NCBI GenBank assembly: GCA_013289695.1
Contig: JABCZK010000039.1
Coordinates: forward strand, 1-47,638
Direction of reading: 5' to 3'
DNA from: Acidobacteriota bacterium
GTDB lineage: Bacteria > Acidobacteriota > Terriglobia > Acidiferrales > UBA7541
Length of the DNA stretch: 47,638 nucleotides
In this document: positions 16,326 to 25,607 of the stretch, piece after piece
Position numbering within the stretch: position 1 is the stretch's first letter
How the letters are laid out: every line of letters begins with the position of its first letter
Program-made: the position numbers and the translations under genes
The notes under the pieces: model-generated
Told to the model about the DNA's origin: nothing
Database searches by the model: none
What the model saw: only the letters and a program-made list of their open reading frames with translations

Positions 16326-17330
16326 ATGCCGACAATTTCAGGGGCGAAGGTGACGCCAGCCACGAAGCGCGTGGCGGTGATGGGCGCGGGGGCGGTGGGA
16401 TCCTATTTTGGCGGGATGCTGGCGCGCGCGGGCGTGCCGGTGACGATGATTGCCAGGCCTGCCTACGTGGAAGCGGTGCGCCGCAACAAACTTTTCCTGG
16501 ACACGGTTTCGTTTCAAGAGCGGGCGGCGGTAGAGGCTTCGACCGAGCCGTCCGCGGTGCGCGGTGCGAACGTGGTGCTTTTCTGCGTGAAAGGTCAGGA
16601 CAACGAAGCAACGGCGCGCGCAATTGCGCCGTATCTCTCCGCGGATGCGATTGTGGTGAGCTTGCAGAACGGCGTGGACAATGTGGAGCGGATTCGCGCG
16701 GCCTCGGGGGTTGATGCGCTGCCCGCGGTGGTGTACGTCGCGGTGGCCATGCCCGAGCCGGGGCACGTGAAACATTCCGGCCGCGGAGACCTAGTCGTGG
16801 GTGAATTCGCTGGGCGAAGCGCCAGCGCGGAATTGCATCCGCCGCGCACGGAACAGATCGCGTCTTTATTTGCGTCGGCAGAAGTGCCGTGTCGGATTTC
16901 GCAGGACATTCTGGCGGATATGTGGCTGAAGTTCATCACGAACTGCGGGGCGAACGCGGTGTCCGCGATCGCAGAAGCCAGTTATGGGGAAATCGCGCGC
17001 GATGACGTGTCGCGCGAGCTGATGAGCCGGGTGGTCGAGGAGAGTATCGCGGTGGGGCGGGCTGCGGGCGTGCGCATGCCGGAAGCAGGTTTTACGGAGC
17101 AATGGTTGGAAAACCTGGCGAAGTTTGGTGACGCGCTTTCCTCGACGGCGCAGGATTTGGCGCGCGGGAAACGCACGGAGATTGAATCGTTGAATGGATA
17201 CATCGTGCGTCGCGGCGCGGAGTTGGGGGTGCCGACGCCGAGCAATTTTGCTTTGTACGCGATGGTGAAGCTGCTGGAGGATAAGGCCGCCAGGCACGAG
17301 CAAGTGCGGCCAGCTGGGGCGTCGCAGTAA
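16326..17330 (+). CDS. panE: 2-dehydropantoate 2-reductase (ketopantoate reductase)
   Basis: A 334-residue protein of the ApbA/PanE family. The Rossmann motif GAGAVGSYFGG (20-30) binds NADP; KGQDNEATA, LQNGVDN and the segment MWLKFITNCGANAVSA contain the conserved Asn and Lys positions of the active site; the C-terminal domain ends with GAELGVPTPSNFALYAMVKLLE, typical of the family. It reduces 2-dehydropantoate to pantoate in pantothenate and CoA synthesis. GGGAGGAG lies just before the ATG. Other members of this large family reduce related 2-oxo acids, so the exact substrate is inferred. Transcribed convergently with the TonB-like gene, eight bases apart. Confidence 0.85.
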   Translation: MPTISGAKVTPATKRVAVMGAGAVGSYFGGMLARAGVPVTMIARPAYVEAVRRNKLFLDTVSFQERAAVEASTEPSAVRGANVVLFCVKGQDNEATARAIAPYLSADAIVVSLQNGVDNVERIRAASGVDALPAVVYVAVAMPEPGHVKHSGRGDLVVGEFAGRSASAELHPPRTEQIASLFASAEVPCRISQDILADMWLKFITNCGANAVSAIAEASYGEIARDDVSRELMSRVVEESIAVGRAAGVRMPEAGFTEQWLENLAKFGDALSSTAQDLARGKRTEIESLNGYIVRRGAELGVPTPSNFALYAMVKLLEDKAARHEQVRPAGASQ

Positions 17331-17338
17331 ATTTCGCG

Positions 17339-19060
17339 TTATTCGGGGCGGCGGAATTTGAAGGGAATGTGAACGACTGCTTCTAGTTCTACTGGTTGGC
17401 CTTCGCGCGAGGCCGGGCGGAACACCCATCGAGCCAAGGCTTCCATGGAATTTTTGTCTAGCTGCGGATCAATTCCGTGGACCAGTTGAATGCTATCCAC
17501 CGAGCCGTCTTTGCGAATGATGGCGTAGAGGACTACCTCGCCGTCCACGTGTTCTTTGATCTGCACCTGCGGATATTTCGGATCTACTTTACTCACCAGA
17601 GACGGACCGGACAGCTTGCCTGTCGGCTTACTGTATGGCGGATTGCCCTCATCAAGTTGCGCGAAATTCATGACCCAGTTGCCGGTGACGCTGGTGAGAT
17701 TGGGCATGTCAATGTGCAGCGTGTAAATTTCCTTGCCGGAGAGGATCACTTCGGGCGGCAGCTTGGGATCAATCGCGCCAATCACTGCGGGGCCGTGATG
17801 AGCCGACGGCGGAGCATCCAGCGCGGGCATAGGTTTCAAATTTAATTTTGTTACGGCACGGCCGGCGGGCGCGACGCCGCCGTTGCCGGCGTGCGAGTTG
17901 CCGCCGCTGATGCTTACTGCCGCGGGAAGGGAGCCGGCGCCAGATGCCGTGTTGGTGCCCCGGTCGCCGCCGCTCGAAGAGTTGCCGTCTGAACCGCCGT
18001 TTCCTGCCGAACCATTCTCAGCGCCCCCGGGCGCGCCCGGCTGTTTTCCTTCCGGAGAAATCGCGATGCGCGCGGCGAGATTTCCTTGCGGCACGCTGAC
18101 TTCCGGAGCGGGAGGAGCAGGCGCGGCGGAAAGCGCGATCACGCGATGCAAGCTGTCGTCGCCGCCTGAATTTGCTGCGCCGATTTCGGGTGCCGCGCCT
18201 GTTTCGGCTTGCGCTGTGCGCCTGGCGGCAATAGCTTTGGACATCGGTTCGACCGGCATGCGCGGCTGCTGATTGATGGTGGGCGAAGCGGCGATATCCA
18301 GCGGGCCGGGAGTTTTTTCCTGGTTCACGAGTTCGGGCGCGGCGAGATCAGTTACGGCGTGATGTTGCACTTGCGGAGCGGCGGCTGTGGACGCGACGCG
18401 CAGCCGAGGCCTGGCCGGCATCTTGGGAGCGGCCCACTCGACGATACTCGGCAGCGGAACTTCGATCTTTGGCGGAGTTGGCGGCGCGTCCGGCTGAATT
18501 AGAGTTTGTCGCGGGTGCGTGACGACGGCCGGCTGCGAGAGGATTGTTTGTCGCGGATGAAATGCGTCCGCGCCTTTTTGCGGAAGCGGCTTCGCGGGAT
18601 TGCCCTTGGGGCTGGGTTTGGGATCGTGCCCCGGCAGCGAGATCGGCGGCAAATCCTGCGCGGGATTCGCCCAAGTGAGTTCGATGCGCACCGGCGCGAG
18701 ATTGGGAGGATCGCTCGCGAGAAAATGCCAGATCGGGAGTAGCAGCACTCCGACGATGGCCAAGTGCCACAGCGCGGACGCGGTGAACGCGCGGCCGGGA
18801 ATTTTTCCTTCGATCCATTCGACGCGCAGAGCCGAGTCGGGAGGCAGCTCGGAATCCTGCGGCGCGCGCGGGCCGCGAAAAAAATCGCGCACGCTGGTAC
18901 GGAAGTCGTGCCAGGGCGAGCCCCAGTCCACGCCGAGATCGAGTCGCGGCAATCGCGAGTGCGAAGACAGCTCGACGTCCGGCGGGAGAACGATCTCGGC
19001 CGCGTCGGGTGGCTCGGTTGGGCCCGGAGGCTCCGGGTAACGTTGCATCGCAGGTTGCAT
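17339..19060 (-). CDS. TonB-like energy transducer with very long linker
   Basis: A 573-residue protein. A cytoplasmic N-terminus of about 90 residues precedes one membrane helix (AFTASALWHLAIVGVLLLPIWHFLA, 91-115). Then about 360 residues are rich in Pro, Ala and Gly, followed by a TonB C-terminal domain from about 480 (VDPKYPQVQIKEHVDGEVVLYAIIRKDGSVDSIQLV, ending ALARWVFRPA). Classic TonB is about 240 residues, so the periplasmic spacer is unusually long, and the N-terminal cytoplasmic tail is an extra. No ExbB/ExbD genes lie in the window. A TATAAT at 19071-19076 (minus strand) stands close to the first ATG; the second ATG at 19048 is an alternative start. Confidence 0.82.
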   Translation of the reverse strand: MQPAMQRYPEPPGPTEPPDAAEIVLPPDVELSSHSRLPRLDLGVDWGSPWHDFRTSVRDFFRGPRAPQDSELPPDSALRVEWIEGKIPGRAFTASALWHLAIVGVLLLPIWHFLASDPPNLAPVRIELTWANPAQDLPPISLPGHDPKPSPKGNPAKPLPQKGADAFHPRQTILSQPAVVTHPRQTLIQPDAPPTPPKIEVPLPSIVEWAAPKMPARPRLRVASTAAAPQVQHHAVTDLAAPELVNQEKTPGPLDIAASPTINQQPRMPVEPMSKAIAARRTAQAETGAAPEIGAANSGGDDSLHRVIALSAAPAPPAPEVSVPQGNLAARIAISPEGKQPGAPGGAENGSAGNGGSDGNSSSGGDRGTNTASGAGSLPAAVSISGGNSHAGNGGVAPAGRAVTKLNLKPMPALDAPPSAHHGPAVIGAIDPKLPPEVILSGKEIYTLHIDMPNLTSVTGNWVMNFAQLDEGNPPYSKPTGKLSGPSLVSKVDPKYPQVQIKEHVDGEVVLYAIIRKDGSVDSIQLVHGIDPQLDKNSMEALARWVFRPASREGQPVELEAVVHIPFKFRRPE

Positions 19061-19111
19061 AAGCCGGGCGATTATACAGGAATCGGCCCAGAGCGGTTGG
19101 ATGCAGCTGCG

Positions 19112-19675
19112 CTAGGCCGCGGCTGCCAGGGTGTAGAAAGAAAGAATGGCGTCGCCTTGTTCGATCTGGCGAGCGCATTCCAGGCGCGTGAGGAATTCGG
19201 GCAATTCCGTTTTCCGATGGTGTTCGACGATGACGATGCCGCGCGGGGCGACCAGGTGCGAGGCGTCGAGAAATTCGAGGACTTCGAGATAGTCGGCGGT
19301 TTTTTCGTAGGGTGGATCGAGGAAGATGAAATCGGCGAGCAGGCGGCGAGCCGCCATTTTTTCCAGGCCGCCGAGGGCCGAGGCTTCGATCAGTTCGGCG
19401 CCGGAGAGGACGTCGAGGGATTTGAGATTTTCACGGATCAGGCGCGTGGCTTTGGCATTCGATTCCACAAGGATGGTTTCGCGCGCGCCGCGGCTGATGG
19501 CCTCGATGCCTACGGCGCCGATTCCGGCGAACAGGTCCACGAAGAGGGAGTCTTCGAGCGAGGGGCCGAGGACGTTGAAGAGGGTTTCGCGCAGGCGATC
19601 GCTGGTGGGGCGCAAGCGCAGCGCTCCGGGACCTTTTAGAAGACGGCTGCGATATTTTCCAGCGATGACGCGCAT
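19112..19675 (-). CDS. rsmD: 16S rRNA (guanine966-N2)-methyltransferase
   Basis: A 187-residue protein, the normal length of RsmD. The start MRVIAGKYRSRLLKGP and LRPTSDRLRETLFNVL are family hallmarks. The SAM-binding motif is FVDLFAGIGAVGIEA (46-60) and the catalytic motif is DPPY (120-123). It methylates G966 of 16S rRNA during small-subunit assembly. The gene begins 16 bases after the stop of recG on the same strand, so the two are probably cotranscribed. Confidence 0.93.
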   Translation of the reverse strand: MRVIAGKYRSRLLKGPGALRLRPTSDRLRETLFNVLGPSLEDSLFVDLFAGIGAVGIEAISRGARETILVESNAKATRLIRENLKSLDVLSGAELIEASALGGLEKMAARRLLADFIFLDPPYEKTADYLEVLEFLDASHLVAPRGIVIVEHHRKTELPEFLTRLECARQIEQGDAILSFYTLAAAA

Positions 19676-19691
19676 GGTTTCTATTCCACCA

Positions 19692-21809
19692 CTAACCTAC
19701 GGAAGCCAATTGATAGCGTTGGCGCCAGTTGGGGCTGACCGATTCCAGGCGCGCGATGATTTCGGCGGCGCGCTGGGGAATTTCGGCTAGCGCGAAGGCT
19801 TCCCGGCGCGCGAGCTCCAGGATTTCGTGGTCGCGCAGCGGCTGGGCTACGGAAAACGCGGCGTCGCCGTGCTGGCGCGTGCCAAAAAATTCTCCGGGGC
19901 CACGCTGCTTCAAATCCTGCTCGGCGATTTCGAATCCGTTAGCAGTGGCGACCATGGTTTCAATGCGCGCGCGAGCTTCGCCGGTAATATTCTTGCGCGC
20001 GACGAGGATGCAGCGCGATTTTTCGGAGCCGCGCCCGATGCGGCCGCGCAGCTGGTGCAGTTGCGCAAGGCCGAAGCGATCGGCGTGCTCGATGACCATC
20101 AGAGTGGCGTTGGGCACGTCCACGCCGACTTCGATGACGGTGGTGGCGACGAGGATCTGGATTTCGTTGCGGCGGAATTCGTCCATCACGGAATCTTTTT
20201 CATCGTTCTTCAGGCGGCCGTGCAGCAGGCCGATGCGCAGTTGCGGGAAGACGTGTTTCGCCAGGCGCTCGTATTCGGCGGTGGCGGCTTTCAATTCTTG
20301 TTTGGATTCTTCGATTACCGGATAGACGACGTAGGCTTGGCGTCCGGCGGCGATTTCGCGCCGGACAGTTTCCCAGACAGCCGAGAGCTGACTTTCTTCT
20401 TTCCACAAAGTTTCGATGGGCGTGCGTCCGGGGGGCATTTCGTCAATCACGGAAATTTCCAGGTCGCCGTAGAGCGTGAGCGCCAGTGTGCGCGGGATGG
20501 GCGTGGCGGTCATCACCAGCACGTGCGGGGAGACGCCTTTGTCCATCAGGCGTTTGCGCTGCAGGACGCCGAAGCGATGCTGTTCGTCCACGATGACCAG
20601 GCCGAGTTTTTTGAAGGCTACGGGATTTTCGATCAGCGCATGAGTGCCGACTACGATTTGCGCTGCGCCGCTTTCCACGCGCGCGAGGGCTTCGTCTTTG
20701 GTCGAGCGTTTGCGGCCGCTGACCATCAGTTCCACGCCATAGCCGGCGGCCTGGAAGATGCGGCGCGCGGAAAGATAATGTTGCGCGGCGAGAATTTCGG
20801 TGGGGGCCATCAGCGCAACTTGGTAGCCGTTCTCGATGACGATGGTGGCGGCTTCGAATGCGACGATCGTCTTGCCGCTGCCAACGTCGCCTTCGAGCAG
20901 GCGGTTCATGGGGAGGGGCTTCTCGAGGTCGGCGGCGATTTCGGCGAGCACGCGCTTTTGTGCGGTGGTGGGCTTGAAGGGCAGAATGCGTTTCACGGCC
21001 GCGCGAACTTTTTCTTCGCGCACACGCATGGCGATGCCGCGGCGAGCGTGGTCGCGCAGGCGGCGCAGGGCCAGCGCGAGTTGATAGTAGAAAAATTCCT
21101 CGAAGATCAGGCGGATTTGCGCGGGGCTGCGGTAGTTGTTGAGCAGTTCGATGCTCTGGTCCTGCGGCGGAAAATGCGCGTAGAGCAGCGCTTCGCGGCG
21201 CGCGGGGAAGCGATAGCGCTCGAGAATTTGCGGTGGAAGCGGTTCGGGAATGTTGCCGTCAAAATTCGCGAGGACACTATAGATGATGCGGCGCAACATG
21301 CGGGAGCTGATCGCGCCGATCGCTTCGTAGATGGGGACGATGCGGCCGACCTCGGTGGAATCGGCGGCGCCGCCTTCGGTGGCTCCGACCAATTCCATCT
21401 GCGGGTTGACCATTTCCAGACGGCCGGGGCGATAGCGGTCCTCGTCCACTTTCCCGTGCAGGACGAGCTTTTGGCCGTCCTTCAATTTTCCTTCCAGGTA
21501 GCCGCCGTGGAAGAAACGGACGTACACCGTGCCGGAAGCATCGCGCACCGCGACGTGAAAAATCGAGCCTCGGCTGCGTTGGAAGCGGACGGTGGCGCCT
21601 CCGCCGCCTGTCACCTCGGCGAAAATTGTTTGCACTTGGCCGGGGATTATCGCAGAGATGGGAGTGAAGCGGAGGCGGTCTTCGTAGCGGAAGGGGAGAT
21701 AGCTGAGCAGGTCGCCGACGGTGATGATGCCGCGAGCTTCGAGCGTGGCGGCCCGCTGCGGGCCTACGCCGTGGAGGTATTTGACCGAGTTGGTGAGGGA
21801 GATGGGCAT
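19692..21809 (-). CDS. recG: ATP-dependent DNA helicase RecG
   Basis: A 705-residue protein of the usual RecG size. The N-terminal wedge/OB domain begins with VKYLHGVGPQRAATLEARGI and LPFRYEDR. The helicase motor shows Walker A GDVGSGKT (307-314), motif II DEQH (408-411), motif III TATPIPRT, and QLRGRIGRG followed by the C-terminal FGTRQHG. RecG remodels stalled replication forks and Holliday junctions in the cytoplasm. A 682-residue open frame on the opposite strand is only the shadow of this gene. Start is the ATG at 21809; no strong ribosome site. Confidence 0.95.
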   Translation of the reverse strand: MPISLTNSVKYLHGVGPQRAATLEARGIITVGDLLSYLPFRYEDRLRFTPISAIIPGQVQTIFAEVTGGGGATVRFQRSRGSIFHVAVRDASGTVYVRFFHGGYLEGKLKDGQKLVLHGKVDEDRYRPGRLEMVNPQMELVGATEGGAADSTEVGRIVPIYEAIGAISSRMLRRIIYSVLANFDGNIPEPLPPQILERYRFPARREALLYAHFPPQDQSIELLNNYRSPAQIRLIFEEFFYYQLALALRRLRDHARRGIAMRVREEKVRAAVKRILPFKPTTAQKRVLAEIAADLEKPLPMNRLLEGDVGSGKTIVAFEAATIVIENGYQVALMAPTEILAAQHYLSARRIFQAAGYGVELMVSGRKRSTKDEALARVESGAAQIVVGTHALIENPVAFKKLGLVIVDEQHRFGVLQRKRLMDKGVSPHVLVMTATPIPRTLALTLYGDLEISVIDEMPPGRTPIETLWKEESQLSAVWETVRREIAAGRQAYVVYPVIEESKQELKAATAEYERLAKHVFPQLRIGLLHGRLKNDEKDSVMDEFRRNEIQILVATTVIEVGVDVPNATLMVIEHADRFGLAQLHQLRGRIGRGSEKSRCILVARKNITGEARARIETMVATANGFEIAEQDLKQRGPGEFFGTRQHGDAAFSVAQPLRDHEILELARREAFALAEIPQRAAEIIARLESVSPNWRQRYQLASVG

Positions 21810-22331
21810 CAGATCGTGTGCTTGTTCTGCGCTGGCGGCAGCACCACGTTTATATCATCGGTTGCGGTTGCCTAGGTTCGGTTGCGTATCGGGCGGGAAG
21901 GCGCGGTGGTTAACACACGGAGCCAAGAGGGAAAAACATTGAACTCTGGCAGGGATCTGGAACGTATTAAGAGTTGGGGACCGGCTAGCCGCTAAGTTTG
22001 TGGCTGCGGGTTTCCTGAAGTGGCTAGCCCCGTGCAGTCTGTGGAAATGTTGAGATATGAGCGGGCGGGGGCGCAATGACAGCGCACGTCGGTCGTGTGT
22101 AAACCGCTCTCTTGCAACGTTTTAGATAGGTAGCGCATCTCAGCGAGAAGGTGCATCTTGGAGCAGCTGTCCGATAGTGGGAAAACGACGTCCGGTGATG
22201 CTCACCAACGGCCACAGGCGCCGTCTATCTTCATGGTACCGGCAGGCAGGGCTGACACCGGGACTGACGGGATCCACGCTCCAGGTTCGAGTGGCGCGGA
22301 CCAGGACGTTACCAGGCGGGCGATAAACACC
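21810..22331. other. divergent intergenic region, recG / ECF sigma gene
   Basis: A 520-base gap between divergent genes, probably holding both promoters. No gene is supported on either strand. The plus-strand frame of the sigma factor is open back to a TTG at 22158 that has GAGAAGGTG just upstream, so an N-terminally extended sigma factor is possible, but that stretch is of low-complexity composition. Confidence 0.45.
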
Positions 22332-22964
22332 ATGGGGATGAGCGTCGCGCTCGACATCGAGGCGCGCCAGGCAGCGGCGGTGAAGGTTGCGGAAGAGCAA
22401 GCGCTCGTCCGCAAAGCGCAGGCGGGCGACCGTCTGGCGTTCGAGGCATTGGTACGACGTTTCGACCGTGAGGTTTTGCGCTTGGCGCTGAATCTGGTGC
22501 ACCGTCCTGAGGACGCGCGCGACATTTATCAGGAAAGTTTCCTGCGCGTGTACAAGAACCTGCACCGTTTCCGGTTCGAGTGCAGTTTTTATACCTGGCT
22601 ATACCGGATCGTGACGAACGTGGCGCTTGATCACTTGCGCCGCCGCACCAGCCGCCGCGAAGATCAGGCGCCTGTGCCGGAAGATGCCGAAGGCGGCACC
22701 AGAGATTTCTTCGACCGGCAGCCAGAACAGCGAGCGGCTGCGAATCCGGAAAGAAATTTGTTGGGGCAGGAACTCGGAGAGCAGATTGCCTGCGCGTTGA
22801 ATAGGCTTTCGCCGCGCGAACGCATGGTCTTCGAGATGAAACATTATCAAGGGTTGAAATTGCGTGCTATCGGGGACATGCTAGGCACGTCTGAAGAGAC
22901 AGTAAAGAATTCGCTGTTCCGGGCGACGCGAAAATTGCGCGCGAGCCTGGGAGGCATGCGTTAG
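22332..22964 (+). CDS. ECF-type sigma-70 family RNA polymerase sigma factor
   Basis: A 210-residue sigma factor from ATG 22332. Region 2 covers about 37-105, with the core-binding and -10 recognition features DARDIYQESFLRVYKNLHRF and FYTWLYRIVTNVALDHLRRR. Region 4 (about 150-205) has LSPRERMVFEMKHYQGLKLRAIGDMLGTSEETVKNSLFRA, a typical helix-turn-helix. Regions 1 and 3 are absent, as in ECF factors. It should direct RNA polymerase to a small regulon, presumably including this cassette. A membrane anti-sigma gene begins 29 bases downstream, followed by two DUF4097 genes and a PDZ gene. A longer form from TTG 22158 is possible. Confidence 0.88.
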   Translation: MGMSVALDIEARQAAAVKVAEEQALVRKAQAGDRLAFEALVRRFDREVLRLALNLVHRPEDARDIYQESFLRVYKNLHRFRFECSFYTWLYRIVTNVALDHLRRRTSRREDQAPVPEDAEGGTRDFFDRQPEQRAAANPERNLLGQELGEQIACALNRLSPRERMVFEMKHYQGLKLRAIGDMLGTSEETVKNSLFRATRKLRASLGGMR

Positions 22965-22993
22965 ACGCAATCAGCTCAGCGAGGTCGGAAAGA

Positions 22994-24073
22994 ATGCGGG
23001 AAGCAGGAATGGAAGAGACGAAAAGCCCGGCGTGCGAGGAATTCGAGCCGCGGCTGGTGCTCTTTGCGGCCGGAGAACTGGACGCTTCGGAAATCGCGGA
23101 TGTGCACGAGCACCTGCAGCATTGCCCCGGATGCAATCTGGCGTTGGCGCAGGAGCAGGAAATGCTGGCGCTGCTGGCTGCGCGGCACACCGAGCCGGAT
23201 GCGGCGCTGCTCGCAAGTTGCCGGGCGGGATTGGAAGACAGTCTGGATCAACAGGAAGAGCGGGGCTGGCTGCGCCGGACAATTGGCGCGCTGCTGCCTT
23301 CCAGCTGGATTTCACCGCAGCCGGCGTGGAGCGCGGCGCTGCTGGTGCTGATCGGATTTTCGGTGGGAATGCTGGGGCCGCGTCTGTTGCGCAATTCTGC
23401 CGGTAAGGGTGGCACGAATTCTTCGGTTGCTTCGAATAACCCTGCTGAAGCTGTGCCGGGCATTCAGCGTGCGGACGCGATTTCCCCAAGTTCTCCTTCC
23501 GCAGGGCTTAGTTCTCTCGACATGCGCACTGCAAGCGTCGCAGGCATCAACGTATTTCCCGCTGAAGACAACCAGCCGCCGCAAGTGCAACTGCAATTGA
23601 ACGCGCGGCAGCCCTACACGGTGCGCGGCACGGTGAATGACGACGACGTAAAACAAACGCTGATGTACATCCTGCACAATAATCAGCGCTTCGATGCGGA
23701 TGTACGGTTGGATGCGGTGGATTTGCTGCGCACGCGGAATAATGATCCGGACGTGCGCTCGGCGCTCTGCCAGGCGGTACACACCGATCACAACGCGGCG
23801 GTACGGCTGAAAGCGCTGGAAGCGTTGAATGGCGCTGAGCCGCAGGACATCATTCGTCAAACTCTTCTCGATGCACTCGTGGACGATCAGAATCCTGGCG
23901 TCCGCGTAGAAGCGATCAACGCGCTGCGCGACATGGCCGCCAAAGGCCAAGTGGACGCCGACGATCATCTGCTCGCGGTACTTCGTGAACGGATGGCCAA
24001 AGACCCCAGCACTTACATCCGGCTGCAGAGCGCGGAAGTGATACGCGATCTGGGCCCGCGGCAGAAATTCTAA
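22994..24073 (+). CDS. zinc-finger anti-sigma factor with HEAT repeats
   Basis: A 359-residue protein. The zf-HC2 (ZAS) motif at the N-terminus has Cys14, then His40-x3-Cys44-x2-Cys47, the pattern of anti-sigma domains that hold ECF factors. One membrane helix lies at about 110-128. The C-terminal half, on the other side of the membrane, carries repeated helices of the HEAT/PBS-lyase type: DADVRLDAVDLL, NAAVRLKALEAL, PGVRVEAINAL and STYIRLQSAEVI (about 218-352). HEAT repeats usually bind other proteins, so the outer part may be the sensor. Downstream stop and the next ATG are two bases apart, so the DUF4097 gene is cotranscribed. Confidence 0.85.
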   Translation: MREAGMEETKSPACEEFEPRLVLFAAGELDASEIADVHEHLQHCPGCNLALAQEQEMLALLAARHTEPDAALLASCRAGLEDSLDQQEERGWLRRTIGALLPSSWISPQPAWSAALLVLIGFSVGMLGPRLLRNSAGKGGTNSSVASNNPAEAVPGIQRADAISPSSPSAGLSSLDMRTASVAGINVFPAEDNQPPQVQLQLNARQPYTVRGTVNDDDVKQTLMYILHNNQRFDADVRLDAVDLLRTRNNDPDVRSALCQAVHTDHNAAVRLKALEALNGAEPQDIIRQTLLDALVDDQNPGVRVEAINALRDMAAKGQVDADDHLLAVLRERMAKDPSTYIRLQSAEVIRDLGPRQKF

Positions 24074-24075
24074 AC

Positions 24076-25479
24076 ATGATTAGAGCGTCGTACACTCCGC
24101 GAATTCGGCAGAAGATCGCGGCGCGGATTGGTGTGCCTGCCGGGATTTTGGCGGCAGGGATTGGTACGGCTTTCCTTGCGATTACGTTTCTGATTCCCGC
24201 TTCGGCTGCAGCGGATGGAGTGGAGAAAGCGAAAACCGAACGGCAGAATCACGCGGGGCCGCGCGTTAGCGCGGAATTGACGGGCAGCGTCGCGGCGCGC
24301 GACGGACAGCGGCTGCACCTGGTCACCGATTTGGGCAACATCATCATCAAGACGCAGAATTCGGGAAAGATCGATTACAAAGTACACCTCGAAGCGGACG
24401 CCTCGCAAAAAGACGCCAAGCAACTCCTGAAAAATTTCATCGTCACGGCCAATACGACAACCGAGGGTGTGTATTTCCGCGGGCAAAGCCTGGTCCGCCA
24501 TGCCAGCGGGCGCTTGTGGGTGACGGTGGAAGTGAATGTTCCGAGGAATTTTAATCTGGACGTGCTAACGGGCGGTGGAAACATCGAGACCGAGGAAATC
24601 ATCGGCGCGGCGACGCTCGCGACTTCCGGCGGAAATATTGTGATGGGCAATGTGGGTGGTGCAGCGCACCTTTCCACCGAAGGCGGACATATCACGGTGA
24701 AGAATGTGGCGGGCGCGCTCGCAGCCAGTACCGGCGGCGGACACATCACTACCGGCACGATTGCGGGGAACGCGATCTTGCACACGGACGGCGGGCACAT
24801 CCGCGTGGCTGCGGTCGAAGGCGTGGCGCATGTTTCCACCGGCGGCGGAAATGTTTCCGTGGAACATTCGGGCAGCCAGCTGGTGGCAGAGACGAACGGC
24901 GGACAAATCGACGTAGGTGAGACCGCGGGGCTGGTGCAGGCAAAGACGGGCGGCGGAGGAATTCGCGTCGTGCGCGTTTCCGGGCCGACGAATTTGGAAA
25001 CCAGCGGCGGGAGCATTTATCTGACGGAAGTGGACAGCCCGGTGAAAGCGTCCACGGGAGCGGGAGCGATCACGGCGTGGTTCGTCACTCCGGGGAAAAT
25101 GCCCGGGCAATGCGAGTTGCAATCGGGCGAAGGCGACATCGTGGTGTACATACCGAGGCAACTGCCGGTGACGATTGACGCTCAGGTGCAATCCGGGGAT
25201 GAGCATCATGTGATTTTCGATCCGGCGTTCCCGGTGAAAATCAGCCGGGAGGCCGCGGCGAACGGAGATGAATGGATTCGTACCGAGGGGGCGCTGAACG
25301 GCGGCGGCGAAGTGATCCGGCTGCGCACGGTGGCAGGCAATATTCACGTGATGGTGAGCGATGCGAACAAACAAGTTCAGTTGTACAAGCAGCAGATGGA
25401 GCAGTTGCAGCAGAAATTGCAATTGCAATTGCGCATGCTGCAGCAGCAATCGCAGCAGATGATCGCGAACTCGCCGTAG
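24076..25479 (+). CDS. exported DUF4097 beta-helix protein with glutamine-rich coiled-coil tail
   Basis: A 467-residue protein with a signal or anchor helix (GILAAGIGTAFLAITFLIPASAAA, about 22-46). Residues about 155-330 contain at least eight repeats of the form S/T-GGG-x-I/V-x6-G, such as TGGGNIETEE, TSGGNIVMGN and TEGGHITVKN, which predict a parallel beta-helix as in DUF4097. The last 40 residues are a glutamine-leucine coiled coil (QLYKQQMEQLQQKLQLQLRM). Role unknown; the family often sits in operons with ECF sigma and anti-sigma genes, as here. Start is two bases after the anti-sigma stop. Likely acts in the periplasm or at the cell surface. Confidence 0.82.
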   Translation: MIRASYTPRIRQKIAARIGVPAGILAAGIGTAFLAITFLIPASAAADGVEKAKTERQNHAGPRVSAELTGSVAARDGQRLHLVTDLGNIIIKTQNSGKIDYKVHLEADASQKDAKQLLKNFIVTANTTTEGVYFRGQSLVRHASGRLWVTVEVNVPRNFNLDVLTGGGNIETEEIIGAATLATSGGNIVMGNVGGAAHLSTEGGHITVKNVAGALAASTGGGHITTGTIAGNAILHTDGGHIRVAAVEGVAHVSTGGGNVSVEHSGSQLVAETNGGQIDVGETAGLVQAKTGGGGIRVVRVSGPTNLETSGGSIYLTEVDSPVKASTGAGAITAWFVTPGKMPGQCELQSGEGDIVVYIPRQLPVTIDAQVQSGDEHHVIFDPAFPVKISREAAANGDEWIRTEGALNGGGEVIRLRTVAGNIHVMVSDANKQVQLYKQQMEQLQQKLQLQLRMLQQQSQQMIANSP

Positions 25480-25607
25480 GCGGGGAACCGCGGCGCTGCG
25501 CTTCGTTGAGGGAAGCGGTGGCGTTCAGGCGACGACCGAAATCCGGCCAACTAGAAGCGGCCGAGAGTTCTAGTGAACGAGGGTGTTTCACTCGAAGGGG
25601 GCGTACC

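Noticed and set aside
19827..21875. 682-residue plus-strand open frame
   Set aside because: It lies antisense to recG, has amino-acid composition typical of a shadow (His, Asp and Gly rich) and no ribosome site.
24610..25060. Repeated GGCGG-type units that could suggest a CRISPR or tandem DNA repeat
   Set aside because: The repetition is at protein level (beta-helix turns of a DUF4097 protein); unit sequences differ and there are no spacers.
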